The position numbers and the translations under genes were made by a program. A DNA stretch of 64,000 bases from DAOUMU01 sp034409055. GTDB lineage: Bacteria; Chloroflexota; Anaerolineae; 4572-78; J111. The notes under the pieces were generated by a model. That model made no database searches. It was not told the origin of the DNA and worked only from the letters and a program-made list of their open reading frames with translations. This document shows, one piece after another, positions 16,896 through 25,681 of the stretch. The stretch's first letter is position 1; the number at the start of each line of letters is the position of its first letter. The DNA is taken from contig DAOUMU010000266.1 of NCBI GenBank assembly GCA_034409055.1, positions 13,559-77,558 on the forward strand, in the 5' to 3' direction.

Positions 16896-17567
16896 ATGAG
16901 AGTTGCCAAACAAACACCAACGTTATTAGTGATCAAGGCCGGGGCCAAAACTAAGCTGCTGGCTTTTGGCTTAATTGTCCTGGTAGCCGGGCTCCTGGCT
17001 GTTACCCTGGTTCGGATCAGACCGATTACCCCGGAAGAGGCAAGTTTACCCGATTTACTGGAAAGCCAACAACAGGTCCCATCGGCCGAATCAGGCATTC
17101 AGACTTCTTCTCCGGCTGGCTATGGCGGCCTGAGTTTTGTCCATTATGTCGGCCAGTTGCTGTTTACCGAGCAGCGTCCGGTTGTTCCACTCGGAGTTCT
17201 GGGGATTATTGTTGGGCTTCTCATCGTAGTTGGCCCCCATTACAATCAGTCGCTTATCCTGGATAAAACCAGGCAGCAGGTGATCTTAAAAGAGCCAAGA
17301 TCTTTCTTTCGCTCCAAAATTGAAACGTACTCATTTGAAGACATTGCCGAGGTCAGAGTGGTACGAGATCGCTCAGCCACTGGCAAAACGGATCGAAACT
17401 ACCGGGTCGATCTGGTCATTAATCACAGCGAGGGGATACCGCTTACCCCGAATTACATCCATTATGTAGAAGTTTTTCCGCTCAGCCAAGCTTACAAGTA
17501 TGGCCAAAAAGAGGCCCAAACAATCGTGGATCGTATTCAAACTTTTTTGAAAGAGACTAAAGTATAA
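16896..17567 (+). CDS. Two-helix membrane protein with PH-like cytoplasmic domain, unknown function
   Basis: Two hydrophobic segments are visible: residues about 20-40 (LLAFGLIVLVAGLLAVTLV) and about 112-130 (VVPLGVLGIIVGLLIVVGP). They are separated by a polar loop of about 70 residues. The C-terminal part (LILDKTRQQVILKEPRSFF, then YSFEDIAEVRVVRD) resembles bacterial PH-like membrane proteins, in which a beta domain follows the second helix. The ATG at 16896 (MRVAKQTP) follows the preceding stop by 13 bp; a longer reading from 16815 would overlap the ATPase gene and is unlikely. The stop is 2 bp before the next gene. It may be an accessory subunit of the ABC system; no family was named with confidence. 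Confidence 0.75.
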   Translation: MRVAKQTPTLLVIKAGAKTKLLAFGLIVLVAGLLAVTLVRIRPITPEEASLPDLLESQQQVPSAESGIQTSSPAGYGGLSFVHYVGQLLFTEQRPVVPLGVLGIIVGLLIVVGPHYNQSLILDKTRQQVILKEPRSFFRSKIETYSFEDIAEVRVVRDRSATGKTDRNYRVDLVINHSEGIPLTPNYIHYVEVFPLSQAYKYGQKEAQTIVDRIQTFLKETKV

Positions 17568-17569
17568 TC

Positions 17570-19309
17570 ATGGCAGAACCGAGTAGCTTGAACATAGCCC
17601 AGGCCTCGATAGACTTTCGCCGGGCTCGCCAGCAGGCAGCTATGCAGGAAATTATGGCCCGCCTGACCGGCCAACCGATCGATCTTCTTTCTTTTGAAGA
17701 GGTACGCCAGAAATTTAAGCTCAGGGGTGGCTCATCGCGAGGATTACGGGAGATTCCCCTGGAGGCCATCGTGGGCAGTGTGGGCCGTTACACCGACTTC
17801 ACCCGGAGTTTTTTACCTCGCCAGGATAGCGACGAACATCGCTGGGCCGGGGTTAAGGCAGCCACGCTTAGCTTAAGCGGTTTGCCCCCTATTGAAGTCT
17901 ACCAGATTGGCCAGGTCTATTTTGTACTGGATGGCAATCACCGCGTCTCGGTCGCCCGGGAGCTTGGCGCTACCCACATTGAGGCGTATGTCACCGAGTT
18001 TAAAACAAAAGTGCCGCTTGAACCGGATGACCAGCCGGATGACCTGATTATTAAGGCTGAGTATGCCGACTTTTTGGAACGGACCAATCTGGATAAGCTC
18101 CGGCCCGAAGCAGATTTACAAACGACCGTTCCCGGACGATATTGGGAACTGGAAACACAAATTGAAGCCCACCGCTACCTGCTGGGCCAGGAACAGGGCC
18201 GGGAAATCTCTCATGAGGAGGCAGTTTGCTCCTGGTACGACAATGTTTATTTACCGGTCGTACAAATTATTCGGGAACGAGGCATCTTGCGGGATTTTCC
18301 TGAGCGGACGGTAACCGATCTCTATCTGTGGATATTGAGACACCGGGTTGAGTTGGAGAAAAAGTTAGGCTGGTCGATTGATCCTGAGACAGCCGCGGCC
18401 GACCTGGCCGCCAAATGCAGTGAAACGCCAGAACGGATTATGACCCGGGCCGAGGAGAAATTGCGAGATGCGCTTATCCCCGATTCCTTAGAGACCGGGC
18501 CGGCCCCCGGTCAGTGGCGGCGAGAACGGTCGCTTACTGGCCCCGATGAGCGTCTATTCAATCATATTCTGGTTCCGGTCAGCGGTGAAAAGAGCGGCTG
18601 GGATGCCCTGGAGCAAGCCTTCGTCGTGGCCCGGCGAGAGGGGGGACGGTTACACGGCTTGCACGTGATTCGTGAAGAAGCCCAAAACAAGAGTGGCTCA
18701 GTCCAGGCCATAGAGGCTGAATTTAACCGGCGTTGCCGGGAGGCTGACATTCCGGGCAAGTTATCCATCGAAGTGGGCAAGGTGGCCCGCAAGGTATGTG
18801 AACGAGCCCAGTGGGCCCATCTGGTCATTATGCACCTGGCCCATCCGCCTGGCTCTCGCCCGCTGAACAAGCTCAGCTCAGGCTTCCACACCGCGCTTCA
18901 TCGCTGTCCCAGGCCGGTGTTAGCCGTCCCCGGACCTGCTTCCCCCCTGAAGCGACCTCTTGTGGCTTACGATGGTAGCCCTAAGGCCAATGAAGGCCTC
19001 TTCATCGCCACGTATCTGGCTGGCCAATGGCAGATCCCCTTGGTGGTAATGACCGTCATCGAAAAAGACCGTGATAAAGAAACGCTGGTCCAGGCTCAAG
19101 CCTATCTGGAAACACGGGGGATAACGGCCACCTTTGTGGCCACGCGGGGAGAAGTGGCCGAAGTTATTTTGAACACAGCCGCCGAGTACCAGTGCGACTT
19201 GATCATTATGGGCGGCTATGGATTTCAGCCAGCTCTGGAGATCATCCTCGGCAGTGCAGTAGACCAGGTTTTACGGGAGTCTCAACAACCAACGCTGATT
19301 TGCCGGTAA
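17570..19309 (+). CDS. ParB/Srx-like domain fused to tandem universal stress protein domains
   Basis: Residues 1-320 hold a ParB/sulfiredoxin-like fold (LREIPLEAIVGSVGRY, then YFVLDGNHRVSVARELG, the DGNHR nucleotide-binding motif) followed by an alpha-helical region. Residues about 325-445 are a first UspA domain (FNHILVPVSGEKSGWDALE). Residues about 447-579 are a second one (RPLVAYDGSPKANEGL) ending in GGYGFQPALEIILGSAVD, which fits the ATP-binding GxxG(x9)GS motif; the first copy is degenerate there. This points to a nucleotide-binding stress or signalling protein. It begins 2 bp after the membrane protein gene and ends the cluster at a strong terminator. What the DGNHR domain acts on is unknown. 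Confidence 0.82.
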   Translation: MAEPSSLNIAQASIDFRRARQQAAMQEIMARLTGQPIDLLSFEEVRQKFKLRGGSSRGLREIPLEAIVGSVGRYTDFTRSFLPRQDSDEHRWAGVKAATLSLSGLPPIEVYQIGQVYFVLDGNHRVSVARELGATHIEAYVTEFKTKVPLEPDDQPDDLIIKAEYADFLERTNLDKLRPEADLQTTVPGRYWELETQIEAHRYLLGQEQGREISHEEAVCSWYDNVYLPVVQIIRERGILRDFPERTVTDLYLWILRHRVELEKKLGWSIDPETAAADLAAKCSETPERIMTRAEEKLRDALIPDSLETGPAPGQWRRERSLTGPDERLFNHILVPVSGEKSGWDALEQAFVVARREGGRLHGLHVIREEAQNKSGSVQAIEAEFNRRCREADIPGKLSIEVGKVARKVCERAQWAHLVIMHLAHPPGSRPLNKLSSGFHTALHRCPRPVLAVPGPASPLKRPLVAYDGSPKANEGLFIATYLAGQWQIPLVVMTVIEKDRDKETLVQAQAYLETRGITATFVATRGEVAEVILNTAAEYQCDLIIMGGYGFQPALEIILGSAVDQVLRESQQPTLICR

Positions 19310-19347
19310 GATGAATTTTTGTTAGTTGCTAATAGGATACCTTTTTC

Positions 19348-19389
19348 GATTGACTGATGGGTTAAGATGTCTATCAGTCAATCTTTTTT
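19348..19389 (+). terminator. Rho-independent terminator
   Basis: GATTGACTGAT (19348-19358) pairs perfectly with ATCAGTCAATC (19373-19383) and is followed by six T. It closes the cluster that starts at 11671. Confidence 0.88.
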
Positions 19390-19435
19390 GTTAACCAAAT
19401 TTCCATGAGCAAAGAAAGAGAGGGATGATTAATCT

Positions 19436-20401
19436 ATGGCAATCCTTCAACAATTTATTCCAATGTCTATGATATTTAAATTGAGCACCATCGTGATTAC
19501 TTTTGTCATCGCCTGGATTTTCCATCGCTTATCCTGGCGCATCGCCAGCCTCATCTTGCTGCTCCATAACTTTACTTTTCCCGCCAGTTTTCTCAAGACT
19601 GCGGCAACTTCAGCCAAAAAGGACGGACATCGAGAGCGGAAGGGACTTATCTCTGGACTTGATCATGTGGTCAAGGCTGAAGCCGTGTCGAAGCAGTGGT
19701 CAAAATTGAATAAATGGCTCCCCGATGAATTCAAGACGACTCATCAGATGCGACAGAAACGTCGGGAAACGTTGCAAGAACTCCTGGCCAACGCTGTCAG
19801 CTTGCTGGCCTTCATCATTGCCATTTTGGTCAGCCTGAGCCAGTTTGCCCATCAAGATACTGTGATTTGGGTAGCGGGCCTATTCGGTTCTGCCCTGGCC
19901 TTTGCCGGTCGCACCTTCATCGGTGACTTTCTGGCCGGCATCGCCATTATCTTTCAAGACAAGTTCGACGTTGGAGAAGCGATCCTGATTAAGGCCCAAC
20001 TGGAAACAATCGAAGGTGTTGTCGAGCATGTCAGTCTGAACGCCACCTGGGTGCGAGCACGCACCGGCGAACTTTACGTTATCTCCAACGGCGAGATGCG
20101 CTTCATCTGTAACTTCAGCCGGGGTCTGCATTCGTCGGCCAATATTACTATCAAGATAGCGGCGACCGATCTGGATCGAGCCTTACCCTTGCTGAAGAAT
20201 TTGGGACAAGAAGTGGTCAATTTACTACCAGGTTTGCGGGAGTCGTGGCAAGTGGTCAGCGAGACCGGCACGATGGGACAAAACGTGGAGTTAACCCTGA
20301 TCACCAAGGCAGAGTTTGGTCAAGCGGCCAATCTGCGCCCCCAACTGCTGACGCTCATCCAAGAACGCTTGAACCTGGCCAATATTCTCCTGACGGATTG
20401 A
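19436..20401 (+). CDS. MscS-family mechanosensitive ion channel
   Basis: The 321-residue protein has an N-terminal membrane helix (residues about 14-32), a cytoplasmic loop, then two helices (about 120-140 and 143-165). The MscS pore and beta domain follow: FGSALAFAGRTFIGDFLAGI, then DKFDVGEAILI, VEHVSLNATWVRARTGELYVISNGEM. These match the TM3 and beta-domain signature of small-conductance channels that release solutes on hypo-osmotic shock. The C-terminal alpha/beta vestibule is complete. It is a single gene on its own, convergent with the minus-strand gene ending at 20612. The ATG at 19436 is 46 bp after the terminator. Confidence 0.9.
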   Translation: MAILQQFIPMSMIFKLSTIVITFVIAWIFHRLSWRIASLILLLHNFTFPASFLKTAATSAKKDGHRERKGLISGLDHVVKAEAVSKQWSKLNKWLPDEFKTTHQMRQKRRETLQELLANAVSLLAFIIAILVSLSQFAHQDTVIWVAGLFGSALAFAGRTFIGDFLAGIAIIFQDKFDVGEAILIKAQLETIEGVVEHVSLNATWVRARTGELYVISNGEMRFICNFSRGLHSSANITIKIAATDLDRALPLLKNLGQEVVNLLPGLRESWQVVSETGTMGQNVELTLITKAEFGQAANLRPQLLTLIQERLNLANILLTD

Positions 20402-20611
20402 TAAGAACAAGCTAAAAGTTTACTGGTAAGCCAAACTCTCCCGGACACTAATTCTGGTTGCACTGCGGGCAGGTAGCCAACTGGCAGCGATAGATAAGAC
20501 GGTGACGATGCCCAGATGGTAATGCTTTGTTGATCTATGTTTATCCAATAATGGGCGGATTGTCACACGTCAAAAGGTGTATTTTGAGACAACAGAAAGA
20601 TGGATTTTGCC

Positions 20612-22537
20612 TTACATTTTGACGATGAGCGGCAGGTAAACATCTGGTATCGTCGTGCTACTGCCACCGACCAGGGTATTTACCGTGGCCGTACGGGTGA
20701 AGTAACTTTTTCCGGTGGCCGGGTTACCGGTCGAGCCAAGAATATAGGCGGTGTTAATGAATTGCCAGCCGGTGATAACGTTTCCCAACCTCACGGCGTA
20801 GGTGATGGCCACCCTGGTTCCGGTAGTGATAAAGCCGGTCCAGGTGATGCCGCCACTCCCCGTTATAACCGTTCCGGGCGAAGCCGAAGCACTGCCCGGC
20901 TCCAAAGTGGTACTCAAGGGGAGTGTGTCAGTCATTGTCGCAGAGCCAGAGAAAATACCAGAGTTGGTTATAATGACCGTGTAAGTGACCACCGAACCGG
21001 CGCCAGTCAGGTTGGGTTGAGCCTGTTTTTGGCTGGCACTGAGGTTGATGCCCGTTTCGTAAGCGCCCATATCTACCAGCCCGGAGGCAGCAGACGGGCG
21101 AGAGAGACGATCCAGGTCGTCAGGTGGGGCTGAAATACCAGGGGTCGTCCCATCTATGGCCACCGAACCCGGGGCCAGGTGATAATCAACACCGGGCAGC
21201 ACAAAACCGGCAGGTGGGGAGGCGACTACAGGAGCAATGATCGTGTTAGGCCCAGGTCCTAACCCAACTTGGCTGATAGCCGTGTCCCCCACCGTAGCAG
21301 CCCCGGCCGTAGCTACCGGGAGTATCTCTGTACCCCCTGCTCCAGCAGGAGGATTCGCAGCGTGGATCCCCTTGTCAATGGAAATATTTGAAGGAAGGCC
21401 GGTAATTCCCGTAAAATCACAAATACCATCAGGCGCATTGTCGGCAATGGTACTGTTTACTTCAATTAAGGTATCTGGTATGGCCGGTGTGGCTCCCATA
21501 AAAATAGCGCCTCCGCTTCCCGGAGCAGCGCCACATCCTGGTGGTGGCATCGTGACCATATTATTATCAATCAACACATTCCACAAATCTAACTGGACCG
21601 GGCCGGCAGCACTGTTTTGCAGCGCAATGCCTGCTCCGCCTACGGTTGCTCTATTTCGCTCGATTTTGGTGCGCATCATAATATTAGGCGCGATTGGCGC
21701 AGGCGGAGTAGTATTAACAATATCAACCCCACCCCCAAAACCAGCATTCGCCAGATTAGCAAAAATCTGGCTGTCTTCCATAAAAAGCGTATCTGGATTA
21801 GGTGGCACAAGCTGAAACTCAATGCCTCCCCCATCCATGGCCGCCCCATTGGAGTAAATTAATGTACGTTTAATGACGGCCTGGCCTACATCTCTAAACA
21901 TCACCCCGCCGCCGGAACCCACCGAGGTGACCGCGTTAGAATAGATTTCACTATCCACAATGAGCGCAGTGGTTACATTGACCACGGTCACGCCACCGCC
22001 AAAGGACGAGCCAACCGTATCATCGCCTACATTCAGGTGAATATGACAATTCTCAAGAGTTAACTGGAACAAGTTGGACCCCAAAATTCCCCCTGAACCG
22101 GCGCCTGAACCGAGAGGCGCTCTGGCCCCAGAGATGTCAAAATCGCGAATGTGCAGGGTTTGGGTCCCGGTGCCAATCGCCTTGATGAGTTGGGCACTGT
22201 TTGGCAAGGCAGGCACCACACGGGTACGGGCCACTGTTTTTACGGCGTAACCGGTGGCCAGTGCAGTTGGGTCGTAACCACCATCAAGCGTAATCTTGGT
22301 GGGGATTTGAGGGATGGGGAGAGCGCCGCCCTCCGCGAAAATTTCATTGGACACGCGAATCGTGTGCGGGCCGGGCGTGATGGAAATTGAAACCAAAGCA
22401 CCGTTAATCGTGTTAAAAGGACAACCAACAGAACACACGTCCAGGGTGACGGCACGTCCCGGCGTGGCCAGCCCCCAGAGCGTACCCATAATCATAACAA
22501 CAGCCAGGATTAGGGATAACGACAGTTTTTTTAGCAT
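20612..22537 (-). CDS. Secreted right-handed beta-helix protein with DUF11 and YLPLIVK tail
   Basis: The 641-residue protein starts with a signal peptide (MLKKLSLSLILAVVMIMGTLW, cleavage near GRA-VT). A parallel beta-helix follows, with repeated GGGV/GGGI turns (FGGGVTVVN, SGGGVMFRD, DGGGIEFQ, FGGGVDIVN, VGGAGIALQ). Next is the choice-of-anchor-Q-type segment (YHLAPGSVAIDG, DDLDRLSRP, VDMGAYE). Residues about 500-620 form a DUF11-like domain (VVTYTVIITNSG, TMTDTLPLSTTLEPGS). The end is PDVYLPLIVKM. Beta-helices of this kind are often polysaccharide-binding or lyase-like, but no catalytic set is evident. GAGGG precedes the ATG. It stands alone between a convergent MscS gene and an MBL fragment. 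Confidence 0.85.
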   Translation of the reverse strand: MLKKLSLSLILAVVMIMGTLWGLATPGRAVTLDVCSVGCPFNTINGALVSISITPGPHTIRVSNEIFAEGGALPIPQIPTKITLDGGYDPTALATGYAVKTVARTRVVPALPNSAQLIKAIGTGTQTLHIRDFDISGARAPLGSGAGSGGILGSNLFQLTLENCHIHLNVGDDTVGSSFGGGVTVVNVTTALIVDSEIYSNAVTSVGSGGGVMFRDVGQAVIKRTLIYSNGAAMDGGGIEFQLVPPNPDTLFMEDSQIFANLANAGFGGGVDIVNTTPPAPIAPNIMMRTKIERNRATVGGAGIALQNSAAGPVQLDLWNVLIDNNMVTMPPPGCGAAPGSGGAIFMGATPAIPDTLIEVNSTIADNAPDGICDFTGITGLPSNISIDKGIHAANPPAGAGGTEILPVATAGAATVGDTAISQVGLGPGPNTIIAPVVASPPAGFVLPGVDYHLAPGSVAIDGTTPGISAPPDDLDRLSRPSAASGLVDMGAYETGINLSASQKQAQPNLTGAGSVVTYTVIITNSGIFSGSATMTDTLPLSTTLEPGSASASPGTVITGSGGITWTGFITTGTRVAITYAVRLGNVITGWQFINTAYILGSTGNPATGKSYFTRTATVNTLVGGSSTTIPDVYLPLIVKM

Positions 22538-22674
22538 GAGACCCTCTTTTCATCAACGAAAGCCTAGGCAAAATCTTGGGGTCATTTTGAAGTATGGTTC
22601 AGTGTGGCAATGTGGTGAGGTCCGTGAAGTCTATCAACGAGACAATAATCTTGATTCCAAGTATATCAGATTTT

Positions 22675-22923
22675 TCAGTTTTTTGAAACCGCAAGCCCAT
22701 CATACGCTACTTCGTAACCATGCCGGGCGGCGAAGTCCGCCAGTTCCGGGTGGACAGGATTACCTTCGTGGGCTATATGCGTCGCGAAGGCACGGGCCTT
22801 GTCGGTCAGCAAACCCTCCTCGCGCATACGTGCCACGTGCTCGATGAATTGATGAGCACTCAGGTGATCACTGCCGGGCTCGTCGGGACCGTAAGTGTGA
22901 TCAAGGATCACCATATCGATCAT
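22675..22923 (-). pseudogene. C-terminal fragment of an MBL-fold metallo-hydrolase
   Basis: The 82 residues (from MIDMVILDHTYG) match the C-terminal third of MBL-fold hydrolases: HLSAHQFIEHVARMREEGLL, then FATHIAHEGNPVHPEL and HGYEVAYDGL. The metal-binding HxHxDH part is absent, and upstream lies only the divergent intergenic region of the next gene. A good GGGAGAGGAAAG site precedes this ATG, so the fragment might still be translated. It is called a remnant because the family is normally about 250 residues. Confidence 0.7.
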
Positions 22924-23030
22924 CTTTCCTCTCCCCTGTATTATTGACATCTTATAGCAATTCTGCTAATCTCGTCAATTATGAAGGCTAACTGCTGACG
23001 GCTAACGGCTATTTTCAAGGAAAACTCTGG

Positions 23031-24350
23031 ATGAATCAAGTAAGTACGCTACCCACCGCCGGCCCGCAAACCGTTGCCCCCCCGGCCTTTCACATTATGC
23101 TCAAACCTCGGGGGGCCATCTGTAATCTCGATTGCAAATACTGTTACTTCCTGGCCAAAGAGAGGCTCTATCCCGATAGCCGCTTTCGCATGGCCGACGC
23201 GTTACTGGAGGAATACACCCGCCAATATATCGAGGCCCAGCGCGTGCCCGAAGTCACCTTTGCCTGGCAAGGCGGTGAGCCAACCCTGATGGGGCTGGAT
23301 TTCTTTAAGCGGGCGGTGGAATTTCAGCAAAAATATCGTAAGCCGGGTATGAAAATCCACAATGCCCTCCAAACCAACGGCACCACCCTGGACGATGACT
23401 GGGGCCGCTTCTTTCAAGAGAACGATTTTCTCATTGGCCTCAGTCTCGATGGTCCCCGCGAGTTGCACGACTATTACCGGGTTGATAAAGCCGGTCGGCC
23501 TACCTTTGAGCGGGTCATGGCCGGACTGAATCTACTGAAAGCACATCGGGTTGAGTTTAACCTACTGACCACGGTTCATGCCGCCAATGCTGACCACCCC
23601 CTGGCAGTTTACCAATTTTTCCGGGATGAAGTGGGGGCGCAGTTTATCCAATTTATTGCCATTGTGGAACGAGACAACCGGACCGGTTTTCAGGAAGGCG
23701 AGAAAGTGACTGCCCGCTCGGTGACAGGCCAGCAGTACGGCAACTTTCTCATCACCATTTTTGATGAGTGGGTCCGGCACGACGTGGGACAACTCTTTGT
23801 GCAAATTTTTGACGTGGCTCTGGCCGCCTGGCTGGGACAACCGGCCGGCCTGTGCATATTTGAGGAAACGTGCGGCACCGCCCTGGCTATGGAACACAAC
23901 GGTGACCTCTACGCCTGCGATCACTTTGTCGAACCAAACTACAAGCTGGGTAATGTCCAGGAAATGCCCCTGGTTGAACTGGTCGGCTCGGAGCAGCAGC
24001 GCCAGTTTGGGCTGGCCAAGCGAGACACCTTACCCGGCTATTGTTGGGCGTGTGCAGTGCGCTTCATTTGCAACGGCGGCTGCCCCAAAAATCGTATCCT
24101 GTACACCCCCAACGGCGAGCCGGGACTAAATTATCTATGCGCAGGCTATAAAGCCTTCTTCAGCCACATTGACCGGCCGATGCGGCTGATGGCCGCCGAA
24201 CTACACGCCGGACGACCACCGGCCAATATTATGCATATCCTGGCCGAAGAGGAAGCAGAACTACAACGCCGCTTTGCCCGGACTCGCCGCAACGATCCCT
24301 GTCCATGCGGCAGTGGTCGTAAGTTTAAGCATTGTCATGGGCGTCGGTAG
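23031..24350 (+). CDS. Anaerobic sulfatase-maturating enzyme (radical SAM/SPASM) with C-terminal SEC-C motif
   Basis: The family enzyme oxidises an active-site Cys or Ser of sulfatases to formylglycine without oxygen. The radical-SAM cluster motif CNLDCKYC is at residues 34-41, with WQGGEPTLMG and LQTNGT following. The SPASM half has CGTALAMEHNGDLYACDHF, CWACAVRFICNGGCPKNR and a further Cys in YLCAGYK, for two auxiliary clusters. The last 20 residues, RNDPCPCGSGRKFKHCHG, form a SEC-C zinc motif, an addition not present in all members. No sulfatase gene is in the window, so the substrate is encoded elsewhere or is not a sulfatase. The ATG follows TTCAAGGAAAA. Confidence 0.9.
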   Translation: MNQVSTLPTAGPQTVAPPAFHIMLKPRGAICNLDCKYCYFLAKERLYPDSRFRMADALLEEYTRQYIEAQRVPEVTFAWQGGEPTLMGLDFFKRAVEFQQKYRKPGMKIHNALQTNGTTLDDDWGRFFQENDFLIGLSLDGPRELHDYYRVDKAGRPTFERVMAGLNLLKAHRVEFNLLTTVHAANADHPLAVYQFFRDEVGAQFIQFIAIVERDNRTGFQEGEKVTARSVTGQQYGNFLITIFDEWVRHDVGQLFVQIFDVALAAWLGQPAGLCIFEETCGTALAMEHNGDLYACDHFVEPNYKLGNVQEMPLVELVGSEQQRQFGLAKRDTLPGYCWACAVRFICNGGCPKNRILYTPNGEPGLNYLCAGYKAFFSHIDRPMRLMAAELHAGRPPANIMHILAEEEAELQRRFARTRRNDPCPCGSGRKFKHCHGRR

Positions 24351-24393
24351 AATTTAGCAACTTTCTTGTAAGCTTCGAGCGGACCAGTGCGAA

Positions 24394-24476
24394 GACCTGT
24401 GCAGCTCCGCTGACCTGTGCAGCTCTGCTGCCTCCCCGTGGGACAGTCCGCGTTTTGGGCGGTGGACTGTGGTCCA
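24394..24476. repeat. 18-bp tandem duplication and hairpin between convergent genes
   Basis: GACCTGTGCAGCTCCGCT (24394-24411) is repeated at 24412-24429 with one change. GTGGGACAGTCC (24439-24450) and GGACTGTGGTCCAC (24463-24476) then form a bulged hairpin. The site could serve as a bidirectional transcription stop. Confidence 0.5.
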
Positions 24477-24498
24477 CCGCGAGCTTAAACATCAGTGA

Positions 24499-25548
24499 TT
24501 ATCCGTTTGGCCAAAAGGGCTGGGCAGATTCAGCCGTCTCTTCCGGGGCCACAAAGGTGGTCATATCCCCAAGCATGACCTCATAGCCGGTGTGGTCGTT
24601 TCGCACCCAGGGGGCGTAGTTGGAGCGAACCAGGATCACCACCCGCAGTTCGAGGTAGTTTGTACCATCTTCCAGGAACAGGAGCCCCAAGTTGTACCCA
24701 TTCCGGCACAGGCTTCGATAGAAGCGCTGGGTGTTGAGAACACCTCGGGCCAACGCCTGCCATTCTGAAGCGGCCAGTTGGTGTAGGGAGGTGACTTGGG
24801 GCAGGATACCCCAAATTTCAAAAAACCCCTCGGGGGCAAAGGCCGCCAGCCAGTGCCAAGGACCGGTTTTGCCTATATACCGGGTTCCGACCTGCTTTTC
24901 ATAACGTAGATAATCCGAAAAGAGATAAGAACCGGTCTCCTGAAAGTAATGTGCCGCCCGTTGCTGGAGAAAGCGGTGGTGGTTGGAGGCAATCCTGTCG
25001 GCGTGGACCTGCAGATGGGGATGCACCAAAGAGCCGCCGGCCGAGGGCAGGTGGTTCTGGGTGATGGCCATGTAGATCGCTTCAGGGTCGTAGGTGAGAA
25101 CACGCTGCAAATATTGGCCACAGTTTAAGAAGCTGTTGGTGTATGATGGCAACGAGGCCGTGCCGATCTCCACGAAGTGGCTGTTATCGAACAGACTGAC
25201 GGCAGAATAAGAGCCATAAGGAAACAGATTGGGGAATAAGATCGAATCACCCTGTATCAAACGTCCAGATGGGGCCAGTTCAGGCAGAAATTGCGGTGTT
25301 TTTGACACGACCTGGGGGCTACAAAAGGGACAACTCGACGTTTCTTGAGCGTCAGGAGGCGGCTGAGGCAGGACATCTGTGCCGGTCTCCTTTTCGGCCA
25401 GGCGGCTGAAAGCAATACGACTGGTGCGCCAGGTAATGGGATTGGTGCGGATTTCGACCTTCCTTTCGACCGTTTCCCCAGAGGGGGCGACGAACCTGGC
25501 GGTGACGGTTTCCTTTTCGAAATGGAGACCCACGGTATTATCGGACAT
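24499..25548 (-). CDS. Galactose-1-phosphate uridylyltransferase-like HIT-superfamily protein
   Basis: The 349-residue protein has a CPFC zinc-type pair (73-76) and the active-site motif HPHLQ (176-180) in GGSLVHPHLQVHAD. This corresponds to HPHGQ of GalT, where the second His is the nucleophile that carries UMP. FPYGSYSAV and the C-terminal GYNLGLLFLEDG also fit the GalT/HIT fold. Leu in place of Gly and the low overall resemblance suggest a divergent nucleotidyltransferase or phosphorylase whose sugar is not identifiable. It is divergent from mogA over a 130-bp gap. No galactokinase or epimerase is nearby. Confidence 0.7.
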   Translation of the reverse strand: MSDNTVGLHFEKETVTARFVAPSGETVERKVEIRTNPITWRTSRIAFSRLAEKETGTDVLPQPPPDAQETSSCPFCSPQVVSKTPQFLPELAPSGRLIQGDSILFPNLFPYGSYSAVSLFDNSHFVEIGTASLPSYTNSFLNCGQYLQRVLTYDPEAIYMAITQNHLPSAGGSLVHPHLQVHADRIASNHHRFLQQRAAHYFQETGSYLFSDYLRYEKQVGTRYIGKTGPWHWLAAFAPEGFFEIWGILPQVTSLHQLAASEWQALARGVLNTQRFYRSLCRNGYNLGLLFLEDGTNYLELRVVILVRSNYAPWVRNDHTGYEVMLGDMTTFVAPEETAESAQPFWPNG

Positions 25549-25681
25549 CCAAAAAATCTACCGTATCGAATATAAGCTATATTACCACCTCCAGGCTGCG
25601 ATTTGCAAAAAATCATTATCGGAAATATGATTAAATACATTGAGATAATGCTTGGAAGCGAGTTATTGGAGTGTATTCGCA

